In this document: in pieces, positions 1 through 6,915 of the stretch
How the letters are laid out: each line of letters begins with the position of its first letter
How positions within the stretch are numbered: position 1 is the first letter of the stretch
DNA from: Frankiaceae bacterium
Lineage (GTDB): Bacteria; Actinomycetota; Actinomycetes; JAFAQI01
Length of the DNA stretch: 14,409 bases
Direction: 5' to 3'
Assembly (NCBI GenBank): GCA_030840615.1
Contig: JAVEEE010000168.1
Span: forward strand, 1-14,409
The notes under the pieces: generated by a model
The model's input: only the letters and a program-made list of their open reading frames with translations
Told to the model about the DNA's origin: nothing
The model's database searches: none
Position numbers and translations under genes: made by a program

Positions 1-190
1 CATCGATTTTCCCGTCAGGATCCTCGGCCGAGAGGACGCGGGCGGTTTGGTTCACGTCGTCGAGCTGAGCCCATGCCAGCATCGGGTCGGTGCTCAGAAC
101 CCCGCCGCTGATCCTCGACGCGTCGTACCAGCAGTCCTCGGAGTCAACCAGCGCCGAGCGGCCCTCGACGTTGGCGAACCTGAACGTCAC
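1..190 (-). CDS. Fumarylacetoacetate hydrolase family protein, N-terminal part only
   Basis: The minus-strand frame is open from a GTG at 190-188 to the window edge (63 codons visible). It begins VTFRFANVEGRSALVDS and continues with a segment like the small N-terminal domain of FAH-family enzymes (a 'RFANVxGRxALV' strand followed by a YDAS..SGG segment). The metal-binding catalytic domain would lie off the window, so neither activity nor substrate can be judged. The family cleaves or decarboxylates C-C bonds in acylpyruvates during aromatic or amino-acid catabolism. The GTG shares the bases GTGA with the stop of the upstream PPOX gene and has no Shine-Dalgarno sequence of its own, which points to translational coupling in one operon. 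The family call is from recognition of the N-terminus only. It is fairly likely but not certain. Confidence 0.66.
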   Translation of the reverse strand, partial: MTFRFANVEGRSALVDSEDCWYDASRISGGVLSTDPMLAWAQLDDVNQTARVLSAEDPDGKID

Positions 191-798
191 GGCTTGGCTG
201 GGCTGTCCAGGGCGTCCCAGGGCATCGCTGCTGAGAGCCAGTGCGTCAAAGCTTCTTCTTGGTCGTTGCGATGCAGATGTCGAGGCGGTGTCACGAAGGT
301 CGCGTAGGGCCGGCAGCGCAGCAGGACCCGTTCCTCGTCCTTGGCGACAGCCGCGACCATGGGTCGTAGCGAGGGGTCCAAGGGCTCACCGGACATGCGT
401 TCCGCCACTGCCATCATGACGTCGACCAGCGTTTCGCCGTCGTCATCGACAGTGGCGTCGCAGTAGACCTGCAGGTAGCTGAAGGGCCACGTCTCGTCGA
501 GGACGCAGATGCTGACCCTGCCGTTGCGGGACACGGCCTTGGCCTTGGCGCGACCGGCCATGGTTGCGACGAGCAGGTCGTCGTTCTCCGCCGGGATGTA
601 GTACACGACCGACATCGCCGGACCGTCCAACCGTCGCCCGTAGCCGAAGACGGCTGTCCGATGGGTGCGGACGAACAGGCGCCGCTCTGACGGCAGCATG
701 TCCCGGTCAGTCGGCGCCGGAAAGGGATCCCTCGACAGCGGCAGCAGTCGCACCGACGAGCGATCGTTGGATTGGTCTGTTGTCTCGGTCGCGACCAT
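187..798 (-). CDS. PPOX-class (pyridoxamine 5'-phosphate oxidase fold) flavin/F420-dependent protein
   Basis: A 203-aa protein with the split-barrel PNPOx pattern. After a charged N-terminus (about 1-35) come the segments RLFVRTHRTAVFGYGRR (41-56), MSVVYYIP (62-69), DDLLVATMAGRAKAKAVSRN (73-92) and VSICVLD (95-101). The 'K..AVxRNxRVSICV' stretch is the usual cofactor-phosphate-binding region of these proteins. Many actinobacterial members use F420 or FMN to reduce or oxidise small molecules, and the substrate here is unknown. The ATG at 798 was chosen because a GAAGG (811-807) lies 8 nt upstream. Longer frames would run through the palindromic operator and into the divergent tetR gene. It is the first gene of a minus-strand pair with the FAH-like gene, so the two probably act on the same compound class. 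Its control by the divergent TetR is inferred. Confidence 0.82.
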   Translation of the reverse strand: MVATETTDQSNDRSSVRLLPLSRDPFPAPTDRDMLPSERRLFVRTHRTAVFGYGRRLDGPAMSVVYYIPAENDDLLVATMAGRAKAKAVSRNGRVSICVLDETWPFSYLQVYCDATVDDDGETLVDVMMAVAERMSGEPLDPSLRPMVAAVAKDEERVLLRCRPYATFVTPPRHLHRNDQEEALTHWLSAAMPWDALDSPAKP

Positions 799-815
799 CG
801 GCCTCACCTTCGCGA

Positions 816-833
816 TATTATCGATCGATAATA
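816..833. promoter_or_regulatory. 18-bp perfect palindrome, probable TetR operator in a divergent promoter
   Basis: TATTATCGATCGATAATA is a perfect inverted repeat centred between 824 and 825. One further base out, GC/GC also pairs. It sits in the 52-bp gap between two divergent starts (798 minus, 851 plus), 17 bp upstream of the tetR start. It is strikingly AT-rich for this genome. GATAAT occurs on both strands within it (827-832 on the plus strand), so a -10 element may be embedded, and binding would then block transcription both ways. This is the standard layout for TetR autoregulation. Binding itself is inferred. Confidence 0.8.
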
Positions 834-850
834 GCGTAGGGTACGCATCG

Positions 851-1513
851 ATGGCGCGCAACCCCCCACCGAACGGGACCGTCAGGACCCGCCGGTCACG
901 GACGGACATCAGGCGCGCGCTGTTGGAGTCGGCTCTGATCGAGTTCGGGGCCAAGGGATTTGATGGCGCGTCGACACGCGCGATCGCGCAGCGGGCCCAC
1001 GCGCACCAGCCCCAGATCAACTATCACTTCGAGTCGAAGGCCGCCCTCTGGACCGCGGCGGTCGACCACCTGTTCGGGTTGTTGGCAGAGGCCATGCACG
1101 GGCTGGTGTTGAGACAGCCGACCGACGCTGACGTCGCCCAGCTGGGCCAGACCTTCGCGGACGGCATCCGACGGTTCGTGAGCTTCGCCGCAGAGCACCC
1201 CGAGCTGAACCAGATCATGGTGCACGAGGGCACCACGGCCAGCGACCGGCTGACCTGGATGACGAGGACTTACGTGCAGCCGTTCTTCAACGGCATTGGG
1301 TCGGCATGGCAGAGGCTGCTCGAGGCCGGCATCGCGGCACCGATCGACAGCGACACCCTTTACTACGTGTTGGTGGGCGCAGCGTCTTTGCCCTACGTCA
1401 ACGCCTCCGAAGTGCGGCTCCTCACCGGCCGGGACCCGAGTGCGCCGGCGTGGATTGCGGCGCATGCCGACGGACTGGTTGCGATCCTTCTGCCGGGACT
1501 CGAGACCGGCTGA
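851..1513 (+). CDS. TetR/AcrR family transcriptional regulator
   Basis: A 220-aa repressor. The N-terminal TetR DNA-binding domain is clear: TDIRRALLESALIEFGAKGFDGAST (18-42) followed by the recognition helix region RAIAQRAHAHQPQINYHFESKAALW (43-67), with the family's YHFxSK signature. The C-terminal ligand and dimerisation part (about 75-220) is helical and variable, so the inducer cannot be predicted. The start at 851 is preferred because it lies just 3' of the palindromic operator and gives a normal short basic N-terminus. An in-frame ATG at 665 would run through the operator and the divergent PPOX gene. The gene is divergent from the PPOX/FAH pair, which it most likely represses along with itself. 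It converges on the DinB-like gene at 1547, leaving a gap of only 33 bp. Confidence 0.9.
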   Translation: MARNPPPNGTVRTRRSRTDIRRALLESALIEFGAKGFDGASTRAIAQRAHAHQPQINYHFESKAALWTAAVDHLFGLLAEAMHGLVLRQPTDADVAQLGQTFADGIRRFVSFAAEHPELNQIMVHEGTTASDRLTWMTRTYVQPFFNGIGSAWQRLLEAGIAAPIDSDTLYYVLVGAASLPYVNASEVRLLTGRDPSAPAWIAAHADGLVAILLPGLETG

Positions 1514-1539
1514 GTAGGACTTCCAGTTCCTCGCAGCGG

Positions 1540-1557
1540 GCCGCGCCTAGGCGCGGC
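1540..1557. terminator. Short GC palindrome between convergent genes
   Basis: GCCGCGCCTAGGCGCGGC is a perfect 18-bp inverted repeat at the convergence of tetR and the DinB-like gene. The TAG stop of the minus-strand gene (1549-1547) is inside it. It could fold as a hairpin on either transcript, but it has no T tract and its loop would have to be opened from the CCTAGG centre. A bidirectional terminator role is therefore only plausible. Confidence 0.35.
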
Positions 1558-2083
1558 GGCCGGTGAAGGCAAGCATTCTGTCCTGGATGTTGGCGTCGTC
1601 GGAGATGTCGATGGCTGGCCCCATCATCGGCTGGCCGAGCGGGTTGCGACCCCGCAGCAGTTCCGGTGGCACGTGGTGCAAGCCGGCCATCGTGGCCTCG
1701 ACTCCAGCCGGCGGAAGCGTTTCGTCTGCGCCGATGGATCGCGCCAGGTCCCACGAATGGATCAGCAGATCGCCGATCAGGAACGCGGCGAGTTCCTGCC
1801 TGGGGATGCCGGCGAACTCGTCCGCCGTGCCCTGGAGGTTCGACGGGTCCGACAGATGAGAGGCATACGCCTCGCGGATGGTCTCCCAGTCGTCACCCCG
1901 TTTGGTGGCGGCGCCGAGCATGGCGCCGCCGGTCGCCTGCCAGTCCAGGTTGTGTTCGACGAGGTCCCGCACCGTCCACTCGCCGCACGGCGTCCGAGTG
2001 TCCCAGTCGGCGTCACCGACGCGGGCATACACATCGGTCCACTTGTCCGCCACTGGGCGCCAGATGTCGATCGGTCCGCTCAC
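1547..2083 (-). CDS. TIGR03086-like / maleylpyruvate isomerase N-terminal (DinB-fold) metal-binding protein
   Basis: A 178-aa protein with the actinobacterial mycothiol-dependent MDMPI/DinB four-helix-bundle pattern. TPCGEWTVRDLVEHNLDWQ (31-49) carries H44, and FLIGDLLIHSWDLARSIG (101-118) carries D105 and H109. H44, D105 and H109 are the likely divalent-metal ligands, as in the H...E/DxxxH arrangement of the family. Members are thought to be thiol-dependent transferases or isomerases using mycothiol, and no specific reaction can be assigned here. The start is a GTG at 2083 with a strong GGGGAGG (2096-2090) six bases upstream. The gene is divergent from the LuxR regulator at 2231 (147-bp gap) and convergent with tetR. 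Nothing looks damaged. Confidence 0.83.
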   Translation of the reverse strand: MSGPIDIWRPVADKWTDVYARVGDADWDTRTPCGEWTVRDLVEHNLDWQATGGAMLGAATKRGDDWETIREAYASHLSDPSNLQGTADEFAGIPRQELAAFLIGDLLIHSWDLARSIGADETLPPAGVEATMAGLHHVPPELLRGRNPLGQPMMGPAIDISDDANIQDRMLAFTGRRA

Positions 2084-2230
2084 TGTGTTCCTCCCCGCCG
2101 TGCCGCGCGTGTGGATCCGACTATCGCGCCTACGTTCATCCAGTGCAGGCGAACGCCAGGATGGGCGCGGTGGCTGTTCTGGTTTCTGTTGTCACCCATA
2201 GCGGACGTACGCCCCGGATAGGGTGCGGCC

Positions 2231-5143
2231 ATGGCGGCCGCGCCACCGGCAGGGACGGTGACATTCCTGTGCACGGCCGTCGATGATTCGGGCAGTCGCT
2301 GGAACGACGGGGCGGACGCGATCGCAGCGGCGGTCGACTGGTACGACTCCATCGCTCGAGACACCCTGGCACGACACGGCGGCTACGTGTTCGGGGCAAC
2401 CGACGATGGGTTAGCCGCGGCGTTCCCGACGGCGGTCGACGCTGCTGAGGCCGCGGTCGAGCTGCAGCAACGGATGCTCGCCGAACGCGACAAGCTCGGG
2501 TTCGAGGTCGGGGTCGGGCTGCACACCGGCGAGGTCAGTGACGGCACGAGCAGCTACGTCGGTCAAGAGGCTGACCGGGCAGTGCGCCTGACGTCGATCG
2601 CCTGTGGCGGGCAGATCGTGGTGTCGGAGACCACAGAGCTCCTGCTGCGCGGGCGCAAGACGTTGCGCACGCTCGGCGAGCACAGGCTGCGTGACCTCCT
2701 CCGCCGCATGACCGTGCACCAACTCATTGCAGAAGGCCTGCCGTCGGAGTTCCCCGCGTTACGAAGCGCTGATCCGTCGACGGGGAATCTGCCGGAGCAG
2801 ACGACTTCCTTCGTCGGGCGCGACGCACTGCTCGTCGAGGTCGCGGATCTCGTACGCGCCAACCGGCTGGTGACACTCGGGGGAGCCGGCGGTGTCGGCA
2901 AGACGCGTCTCGCCTTTGAGCTGGGTGCCGGTCTCGCGAGCGAGTTCCCGGACGGTGTGTGGGTCGTCGAACTCGCCACGGTCGGCGATGCCGCGTCAGT
3001 GCCCGCAGCAATCGCAACCGCGCTGGGAATCCTCCCCCGCGGAGATGGCCAGGTCATCGACGCTGTCGCCGATGTGCTGTCGAACCGGCGCGCGCTGGTG
3101 TTGCTCGACAACTGCGAACACGTACTCACGGCAGTCTCCGCGGCAATCAACGTGATCTTCGCCCGGGCAGGGACCGTCCGGGTACTCGCAACCTCTCGCG
3201 AGTATCTCTGGATCCCCGGCGAGACGCTGCTGGAGGTGCCGCCGCTTGCGGTGGACGCGGGCATCGCCTCGGACGCGGTGCAGCTGTTCGTCGAGCGAGC
3301 CCGCGCGGTTCGGTCGACGTTCGGATTGGAGGACCCGCAGACGGCTGCCGCGGTGGCCGAGATATGCGAAACCCTCGACGGACTGCCGCTGGGCATCGAA
3401 CTCGCGGCGGCGCGCATGGCTGCCATGAGCGCGATCGAGGTTCGGGACCGCCTCGGTGCCCGCTTTCGGTTGTTACGAGGTCAGACAACGGGGCCTGAGC
3501 GCCAGCAGACGCTGCTCCGTGCTGTCGGGTGGTCGTATGACCTGCTCGACGCTGAGGAGCAGAAGCTGTTGCGCAACGCCTCTGTGTTCTCTGGCGGGTT
3601 CGATCTGGTGAGCATCGCGGCTGTCGTCGGCGTCGACGACGTCGACATCCTTGGACAACTCGACTCACTCGTGCGCAAGTCGATGATCGTCGCCGATCAC
3701 AGCGCCACGCGGACGCGCTACCGGCTTTACGAGACGATCCGGCAGTTCGCCGAGGACCGGTTAGCCGAAGCCGGTGGTCTCGAGCGCATGCGCGACCGCC
3801 ATGCGGCGTACTTCGCCGGCGCTGCTACGGCGCGCTGGGAGCATTCGAACGGACCGGGCTGGCGCGATGCCGTCGACTGGGTGGAGACAGAGTTCGGCAA
3901 CCTGCGCACGGCGTTCCGATGGAGCCGGCAACGCGACGACATGACGGTCGCCACCGACATCGCGGCGCACGCGGCATTGATGGGGTTTTCCGTCGAGCTG
4001 TTCGAGACGGTGGCCTGGGCTGAAGAGCTGCTGGAGTCGGCCGCCGCGGACGTTCCGCGGCTCCCCCGTCTCTACACCGCGGCCGGCTACGCCTGTTTCG
4101 TCGGTCGTGCCGAGGCAGCGACGGCCAACGCCCACCGCGCCGTGGAGCTGGAGTCGATCCCCGGATATGAACCTTGCGAGCCCGGCTACGCGACTTTCGT
4201 CGAGGCGCTGGGCCAGGTCTACTGCGGACACCTCGACCGCTATGTCGAGCTGACAGAGACGGTGGCGACACGCTTCGGCGGCACGCGGGGTTACGGGTTG
4301 GCGTCGTACGTCGACGGTTTGCAAGCGAGCGGCCGGGTCTCCGAGGCACTCGAACTCGTCGAGGCGTCGATCGCAGCGGCGCGAGACCTGGCGAACCCCT
4401 ATTGGGTCGCCTACGCTCTTTGGATCGCCGGGCTGGCGTGGTCGAAGGCCGAACCCAAGCGCGCACTCGCAACGTGGGACGAGGCGCTCGAGCATGTCCG
4501 CGTGCACCGAGTGCACTTCTTCGACGGGTTCCTGGCTCGCGACGCGGCGCGCATGCACACATCGGATGGTGAGGCGGACCGGGCACTCGGGCTGTTCATC
4601 GTCGCCGTCAAGGCGGCACACCAGGCCGGGAATGTCGCGCAGCTGATCATCACGCTTGCCAGCGTGCCGGTCCTTCTCGAACGTCTTGAACGCTACGAGT
4701 CGGCGACGATGTTGTTCGGTGCCCTGTCCCGGGAGCCGGTCAGCTTCCACCACGTCCCCGAGCTCCCCGAGCTCGGCGAGCGGCTGGCGCAACGGCTTGG
4801 CGCCCAACGGTCTGCAGAGCTTCGATCCTCGGGCGCTGCTCTCGACCTCAAGGACGCCGCCGTCTGGACATTGGACGAGTTGACCGCTGCGCGCCACGAG
4901 CTCCGCCGCCAGGCTGACGTTGGTCGGCCGGCGGGCCTCAGCCGTCGCGAGGTCGAGGTCCTCAGGCTTCTCGCAGCCGGTCGGAGTACCAGCGAGATCG
5001 CCACTGAACTGTTCATCTCGTCCAAGACCGCCGACCACCACATCCAGCACATCTACGCGAAAATCGGCGCGTCCAATCGAGCCACCGCCACCCGCTGGGC
5101 CTTGGAGCACACGATCGTGGCGGACGCGACGCTGAGCTCGTAA
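2231..5143 (+). CDS. LuxR-family regulator with N-terminal cyclase-like domain and AAA/NB-ARC ATPase
   Basis: A 970-aa multidomain regulator. Residues 8-170 are a class III adenylate/guanylate cyclase homology domain (TVTFLCTAVDDSG; GATDDGLAAAF; GVGLHTGE; ADRAVRL; GGQIVVSETT). Residues 190-500 are a STAND/NB-ARC-like ATPase with FVGR (194-197), Walker A GAGGVGKT (218-225), Walker B ALVLLDN (288-294) and the later GLPLGIELAAARM segment. Residues 500-890 are a helical, TPR-like region with many AxxA pairs. Residues 902-960 are a GerE/LuxR helix-turn-helix (LSRREVEVLRLLAAGRSTSEIATELFISSKTADHHI, interrupted here only for reading). The cyclase part looks inactive: the first metal Asp of the usual FTDIEGS is Ala16, and the transition-state Asn of VNxAAR is Asp115. 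The second metal Asp (58/59) remains. It is probably a ligand-gated, ATP-dependent transcription activator of unknown signal. It may control the genes immediately downstream. Confidence 0.9.
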   Translation: MAAAPPAGTVTFLCTAVDDSGSRWNDGADAIAAAVDWYDSIARDTLARHGGYVFGATDDGLAAAFPTAVDAAEAAVELQQRMLAERDKLGFEVGVGLHTGEVSDGTSSYVGQEADRAVRLTSIACGGQIVVSETTELLLRGRKTLRTLGEHRLRDLLRRMTVHQLIAEGLPSEFPALRSADPSTGNLPEQTTSFVGRDALLVEVADLVRANRLVTLGGAGGVGKTRLAFELGAGLASEFPDGVWVVELATVGDAASVPAAIATALGILPRGDGQVIDAVADVLSNRRALVLLDNCEHVLTAVSAAINVIFARAGTVRVLATSREYLWIPGETLLEVPPLAVDAGIASDAVQLFVERARAVRSTFGLEDPQTAAAVAEICETLDGLPLGIELAAARMAAMSAIEVRDRLGARFRLLRGQTTGPERQQTLLRAVGWSYDLLDAEEQKLLRNASVFSGGFDLVSIAAVVGVDDVDILGQLDSLVRKSMIVADHSATRTRYRLYETIRQFAEDRLAEAGGLERMRDRHAAYFAGAATARWEHSNGPGWRDAVDWVETEFGNLRTAFRWSRQRDDMTVATDIAAHAALMGFSVELFETVAWAEELLESAAADVPRLPRLYTAAGYACFVGRAEAATANAHRAVELESIPGYEPCEPGYATFVEALGQVYCGHLDRYVELTETVATRFGGTRGYGLASYVDGLQASGRVSEALELVEASIAAARDLANPYWVAYALWIAGLAWSKAEPKRALATWDEALEHVRVHRVHFFDGFLARDAARMHTSDGEADRALGLFIVAVKAAHQAGNVAQLIITLASVPVLLERLERYESATMLFGALSREPVSFHHVPELPELGERLAQRLGAQRSAELRSSGAALDLKDAAVWTLDELTAARHELRRQADVGRPAGLSRREVEVLRLLAAGRSTSEIATELFISSKTADHHIQHIYAKIGASNRATATRWALEHTIVADATLSS

Positions 5144-5154
5144 CGCCGACGCGC

Positions 5155-5194
5155 ACTGCCGCACTGCCGAACTGCCGAGCTGCCGAACTGCTGC
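5155..5194. repeat. Five-copy 8-bp tandem repeat
   Basis: Five consecutive 8-mers follow the regulator's stop codon by 11 bp: ACTGCCGC, ACTGCCGA, ACTGCCGA, GCTGCCGA, ACTGCTGC. The units are imperfect, and no repeat of this kind appears elsewhere in the window. It is too short for a CRISPR and lies outside any supported gene. It may be a slippage-prone microsatellite in the 176-bp gap before the next gene. Confidence 0.75.
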
Positions 5195-5319
5195 GGGAAA
5201 TGGGGAGTTCCCCCGATGTCACCCGTCGGAGACGAACGCAGACTCCGTGGCATGCCAGCCGATCGGCCGGCGATCCACATCGGCGAAGAGCGTTCGCCCC
5301 GCACGAAGGAGTCCGAGCC

Positions 5320-5592
5320 ATGATCCTGGCCACAACGCAGATCGAGGACATCGACCGCTTCCTGGACGTGTTCTCGACAAAGGGCGCTGAGAAGCGCGCT
5401 CAGCACGGGTCCAAAGGCTCCACCGTCTTCCGCGACCCGACCGAGCAGGACCGGGTCTGGGTGCTGTTCAACTGGGACCAGGCCGGCTGGTCGGCGTTCG
5501 TGTCCGACCCCGAGGTTCCGGCAATCCTCAAAGCGGCCGGCCACGTCGGCAAGCCACAGGCGGCGACCCTGGCGGGCACCTACCAGGCCTGA
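5320..5592 (+). CDS. Small conserved protein, probably ferredoxin-like (ABM/Dabb-type) fold
   Basis: A 90-aa soluble protein, MILATTQIEDIDRFLDVFS at the start, with the beta-alpha pattern of small dimeric alpha/beta barrels. A short strand is followed by a helix (8-25), then FRDP, a strand WVLFNWD, and a helix around DPEVPAILKAAG. This resembles antibiotic-biosynthesis-monooxygenase-like proteins in size and order, but no catalytic residue can be named and it is usually annotated as hypothetical. The ATG at 5320 is chosen for the GAAGGAG (5305-5311) eight bases upstream. A frame open from 5200 has no such signal and an arginine-rich, unlikely N-terminus. It lies between the large LuxR regulator and a binding-protein gene. 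Its own stop is followed by two strong hairpins, so it may be transcribed separately from the latter. Confidence 0.78.
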   Translation: MILATTQIEDIDRFLDVFSTKGAEKRAQHGSKGSTVFRDPTEQDRVWVLFNWDQAGWSAFVSDPEVPAILKAAGHVGKPQAATLAGTYQA

Positions 5593-5604
5593 TCCGTCGT
5601 ACAG

Positions 5605-5631
5605 CCCGGCGGCCGGCATCGGCCGGTCGGG
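5605..5631 (+). terminator. Hairpin after the 90-aa gene
   Basis: CCCG (5605-5608) pairs with CGGG (5628-5631), and CGGCCG (5610-5615) with CGGCCG (5620-5625), around a GCAT loop and a small internal bulge. It begins 12 bp after the stop codon. There is no T tract, which is common in high-GC actinobacteria, so a terminator role is likely but not proven. Confidence 0.5.
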
Positions 5632-5651
5632 TACGAATCGAATGTGAGCAC

Positions 5652-5683
5652 GCGGGGGCGGGCGCGAGCGCGCCCACCCCCGC
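5652..5683 (+). promoter_or_regulatory. Very stable hairpin just upstream of the binding-protein gene
   Basis: GCGGGGG (5652-5658) and GGGCGCG (5660-5666) pair exactly with CGCGCCC (5669-5675) and CCCCCGC (5677-5683). One C/A mismatch interrupts the stem, and the loop is about four bases. It ends 7 nt before the likely ribosome-binding sequence AAGGTGA (5691-5697). It could be a second terminator, an mRNA-stabilising structure, or an attenuator/RBS control element for the gene at 5702. Confidence 0.55.
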
Positions 5684-5701
5684 TCGACCGAAGGTGACGA
5701 A

Positions 5702-6820
5702 ATGACAACTTCCAAGGGTCGACCCGCGCGGGTCGGCATCATCACCGACCAGACCGGAGCGCTCTCCTTCATGGGGATCGCCAACGCCAACACCGCCACG
5801 ATGGTGGTCGACGACATCAACCAGCGGGGCGGGCTGCTCGGGCATCCGGTGGAGCTGTTCATCGAGGACAGCGCGACCGAGGACGAAGCTGCCGCCGCGG
5901 CGGCTGCCAAGCTCGTGGACGAGACGCACGTGGACGTCGTCCTCGGCGGGATCTACAGCTCGACGCGGCAAGCGATCAAGGGCCCGGTCGTCGAGCGGGC
6001 GAAAACGCTGTACATCTATCCCGAGCAGTACGAAGGCCAGGAGTGCGACCCGCTCATCTTCTGCACCGGACCGGTTCCCGCGCAGCAGATCGAGCCGCTC
6101 TTCCCTTGGCTCATGCAGCGCACGGGCGCCAAGCGCTTCTACCTGCCGTCCGCCGACTACATCTGGCCACACGTCATGAACAAGCAGGTCTGGGAGGTCG
6201 TGACAGCCGGCGGCGGCACCGTCGTGGGCGAGCAGTACTTCCCGCTCGACCACATGGACTACGACCAGCTCGTCGACGACATCATGGCGAGCGGTGCCGA
6301 GGTCGTGTTCAACACGATCGTCCCCCCGGGGCTGACCCCCTTCCTCGCGCGGTTGCACGAGGCAGGCTTCACGGCGCGCGGCGGGCACCTCGTGTGCACC
6401 TACTTCGACGAGAACTTCCTCAACCTCGTCCCGGCCGAGCAGGTCGAGGGGCTGTACGGCTGCCTCGACTACTACCGCGACGTGACCGACCCGTTCAGCA
6501 ACGCGCTGTTGGCGCAGTACGACGAGCGGTTCCCGGGCAGCGCGATGTTCACCGCCGGCAGTGCGTGTTCGGGCATGTACCGGGGGCTGAAACTCTGGGA
6601 AGCCGCCGTCACCGAAGCCGGCTCCCTGCGACAAGGAGACGTCGTCGCAGCGCTCGACCACGCGTCGATCGCCGAAGGCCCCGGTGGTCCGGCAGAGATG
6701 GTCCCGGGCCAGCACCACCTCCGGTTGAACATGTACATCGCGCAGGCGCAGGGCGGCACCTTCAAGGTGGTCAAGAACCTCGGGCCGATCGATCCGCAGG
6801 AAAGTGAGGTCTCGCACTGA
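5702..6820 (+). CDS. UrtA/AmiC-like periplasmic-binding-protein-fold protein without signal peptide
   Basis: A 372-aa type I periplasmic-binding-protein fold (Peripla_BP_5-like). ARVGIITDQTGALSFMG (9-25) is the first strand, GGIYSSTRQAI is the binding loop, and YIYPEQYEGQECDPLIFCTG leads into AQQIEPLFPWLMQRTGAKRFY. The end segment HHLRLNMYIAQAQ matches the 'xHhxRkpxyIgqv' ending of urea/short-amide binders (UrtA, FmdD, AmiC). Urea or a short amide is a reasonable guess for the ligand. The protein starts straight into the fold: there is no hydrophobic leader or lipobox, and an in-frame stop at 5645 rules out a longer form. No permease or ATPase genes are next to it. It may therefore be a cytoplasmic ligand sensor like AmiC, or a binding protein exported in another way. 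AAGGTGA (5691-5697) precedes the ATG. It converges on the LVIVD gene. Confidence 0.85.
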   Translation: MTTSKGRPARVGIITDQTGALSFMGIANANTATMVVDDINQRGGLLGHPVELFIEDSATEDEAAAAAAAKLVDETHVDVVLGGIYSSTRQAIKGPVVERAKTLYIYPEQYEGQECDPLIFCTGPVPAQQIEPLFPWLMQRTGAKRFYLPSADYIWPHVMNKQVWEVVTAGGGTVVGEQYFPLDHMDYDQLVDDIMASGAEVVFNTIVPPGLTPFLARLHEAGFTARGGHLVCTYFDENFLNLVPAEQVEGLYGCLDYYRDVTDPFSNALLAQYDERFPGSAMFTAGSACSGMYRGLKLWEAAVTEAGSLRQGDVVAALDHASIAEGPGGPAEMVPGQHHLRLNMYIAQAQGGTFKVVKNLGPIDPQESEVSH

Positions 6821-6836
6821 GCGAGACGCCAACTGG

Positions 6837-6882
6837 CAGCCAGGGGTGATGTCCGGTCTTCGGGTGTCACCCCTGGAGGCTG
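6837..6882. terminator. Bidirectional terminator between convergent genes
   Basis: CCAGGGGTGA (6840-6849) and TCACCCCTGG (6867-6876) form a perfect 10-bp stem around a 17-nt loop. CAG (6837-6839) and CTG (6880-6882) can extend it past a three-base bulge. It lies in the 95-bp gap between the binding-protein stop (6820) and the LVIVD stop (6916) and would serve both transcripts. Confidence 0.8.
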
Positions 6883-6915
6883 CTGCAGGTCGACTTCCGC
6901 AGACGCGCGCTGGCG

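Noticed and set aside
2189..2221. TTGTCA ... GGATAG as promoter of the LuxR regulator
   Set aside because: The spacing (21 bp) and the second hexamer are poor, so I could not support it as a promoter.
3761..5164. Long minus-strand open frame opposite the LuxR regulator
   Set aside because: It mirrors the high-GC codon pattern of the real gene, gives an unrecognisable Arg/Gly/Val-rich protein, and has no ribosome-binding signal.
5155..5194. CRISPR-like array
   Set aside because: Units are 8 bp, contiguous and without spacers, and no cas-like gene is in the window.
5528..6832. 434-codon minus-strand open frame opposite the binding-protein gene
   Set aside because: The plus strand encodes a clear binding-protein fold. 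The antisense product has no recognisable domain and would cross the hairpins and the upstream gene.
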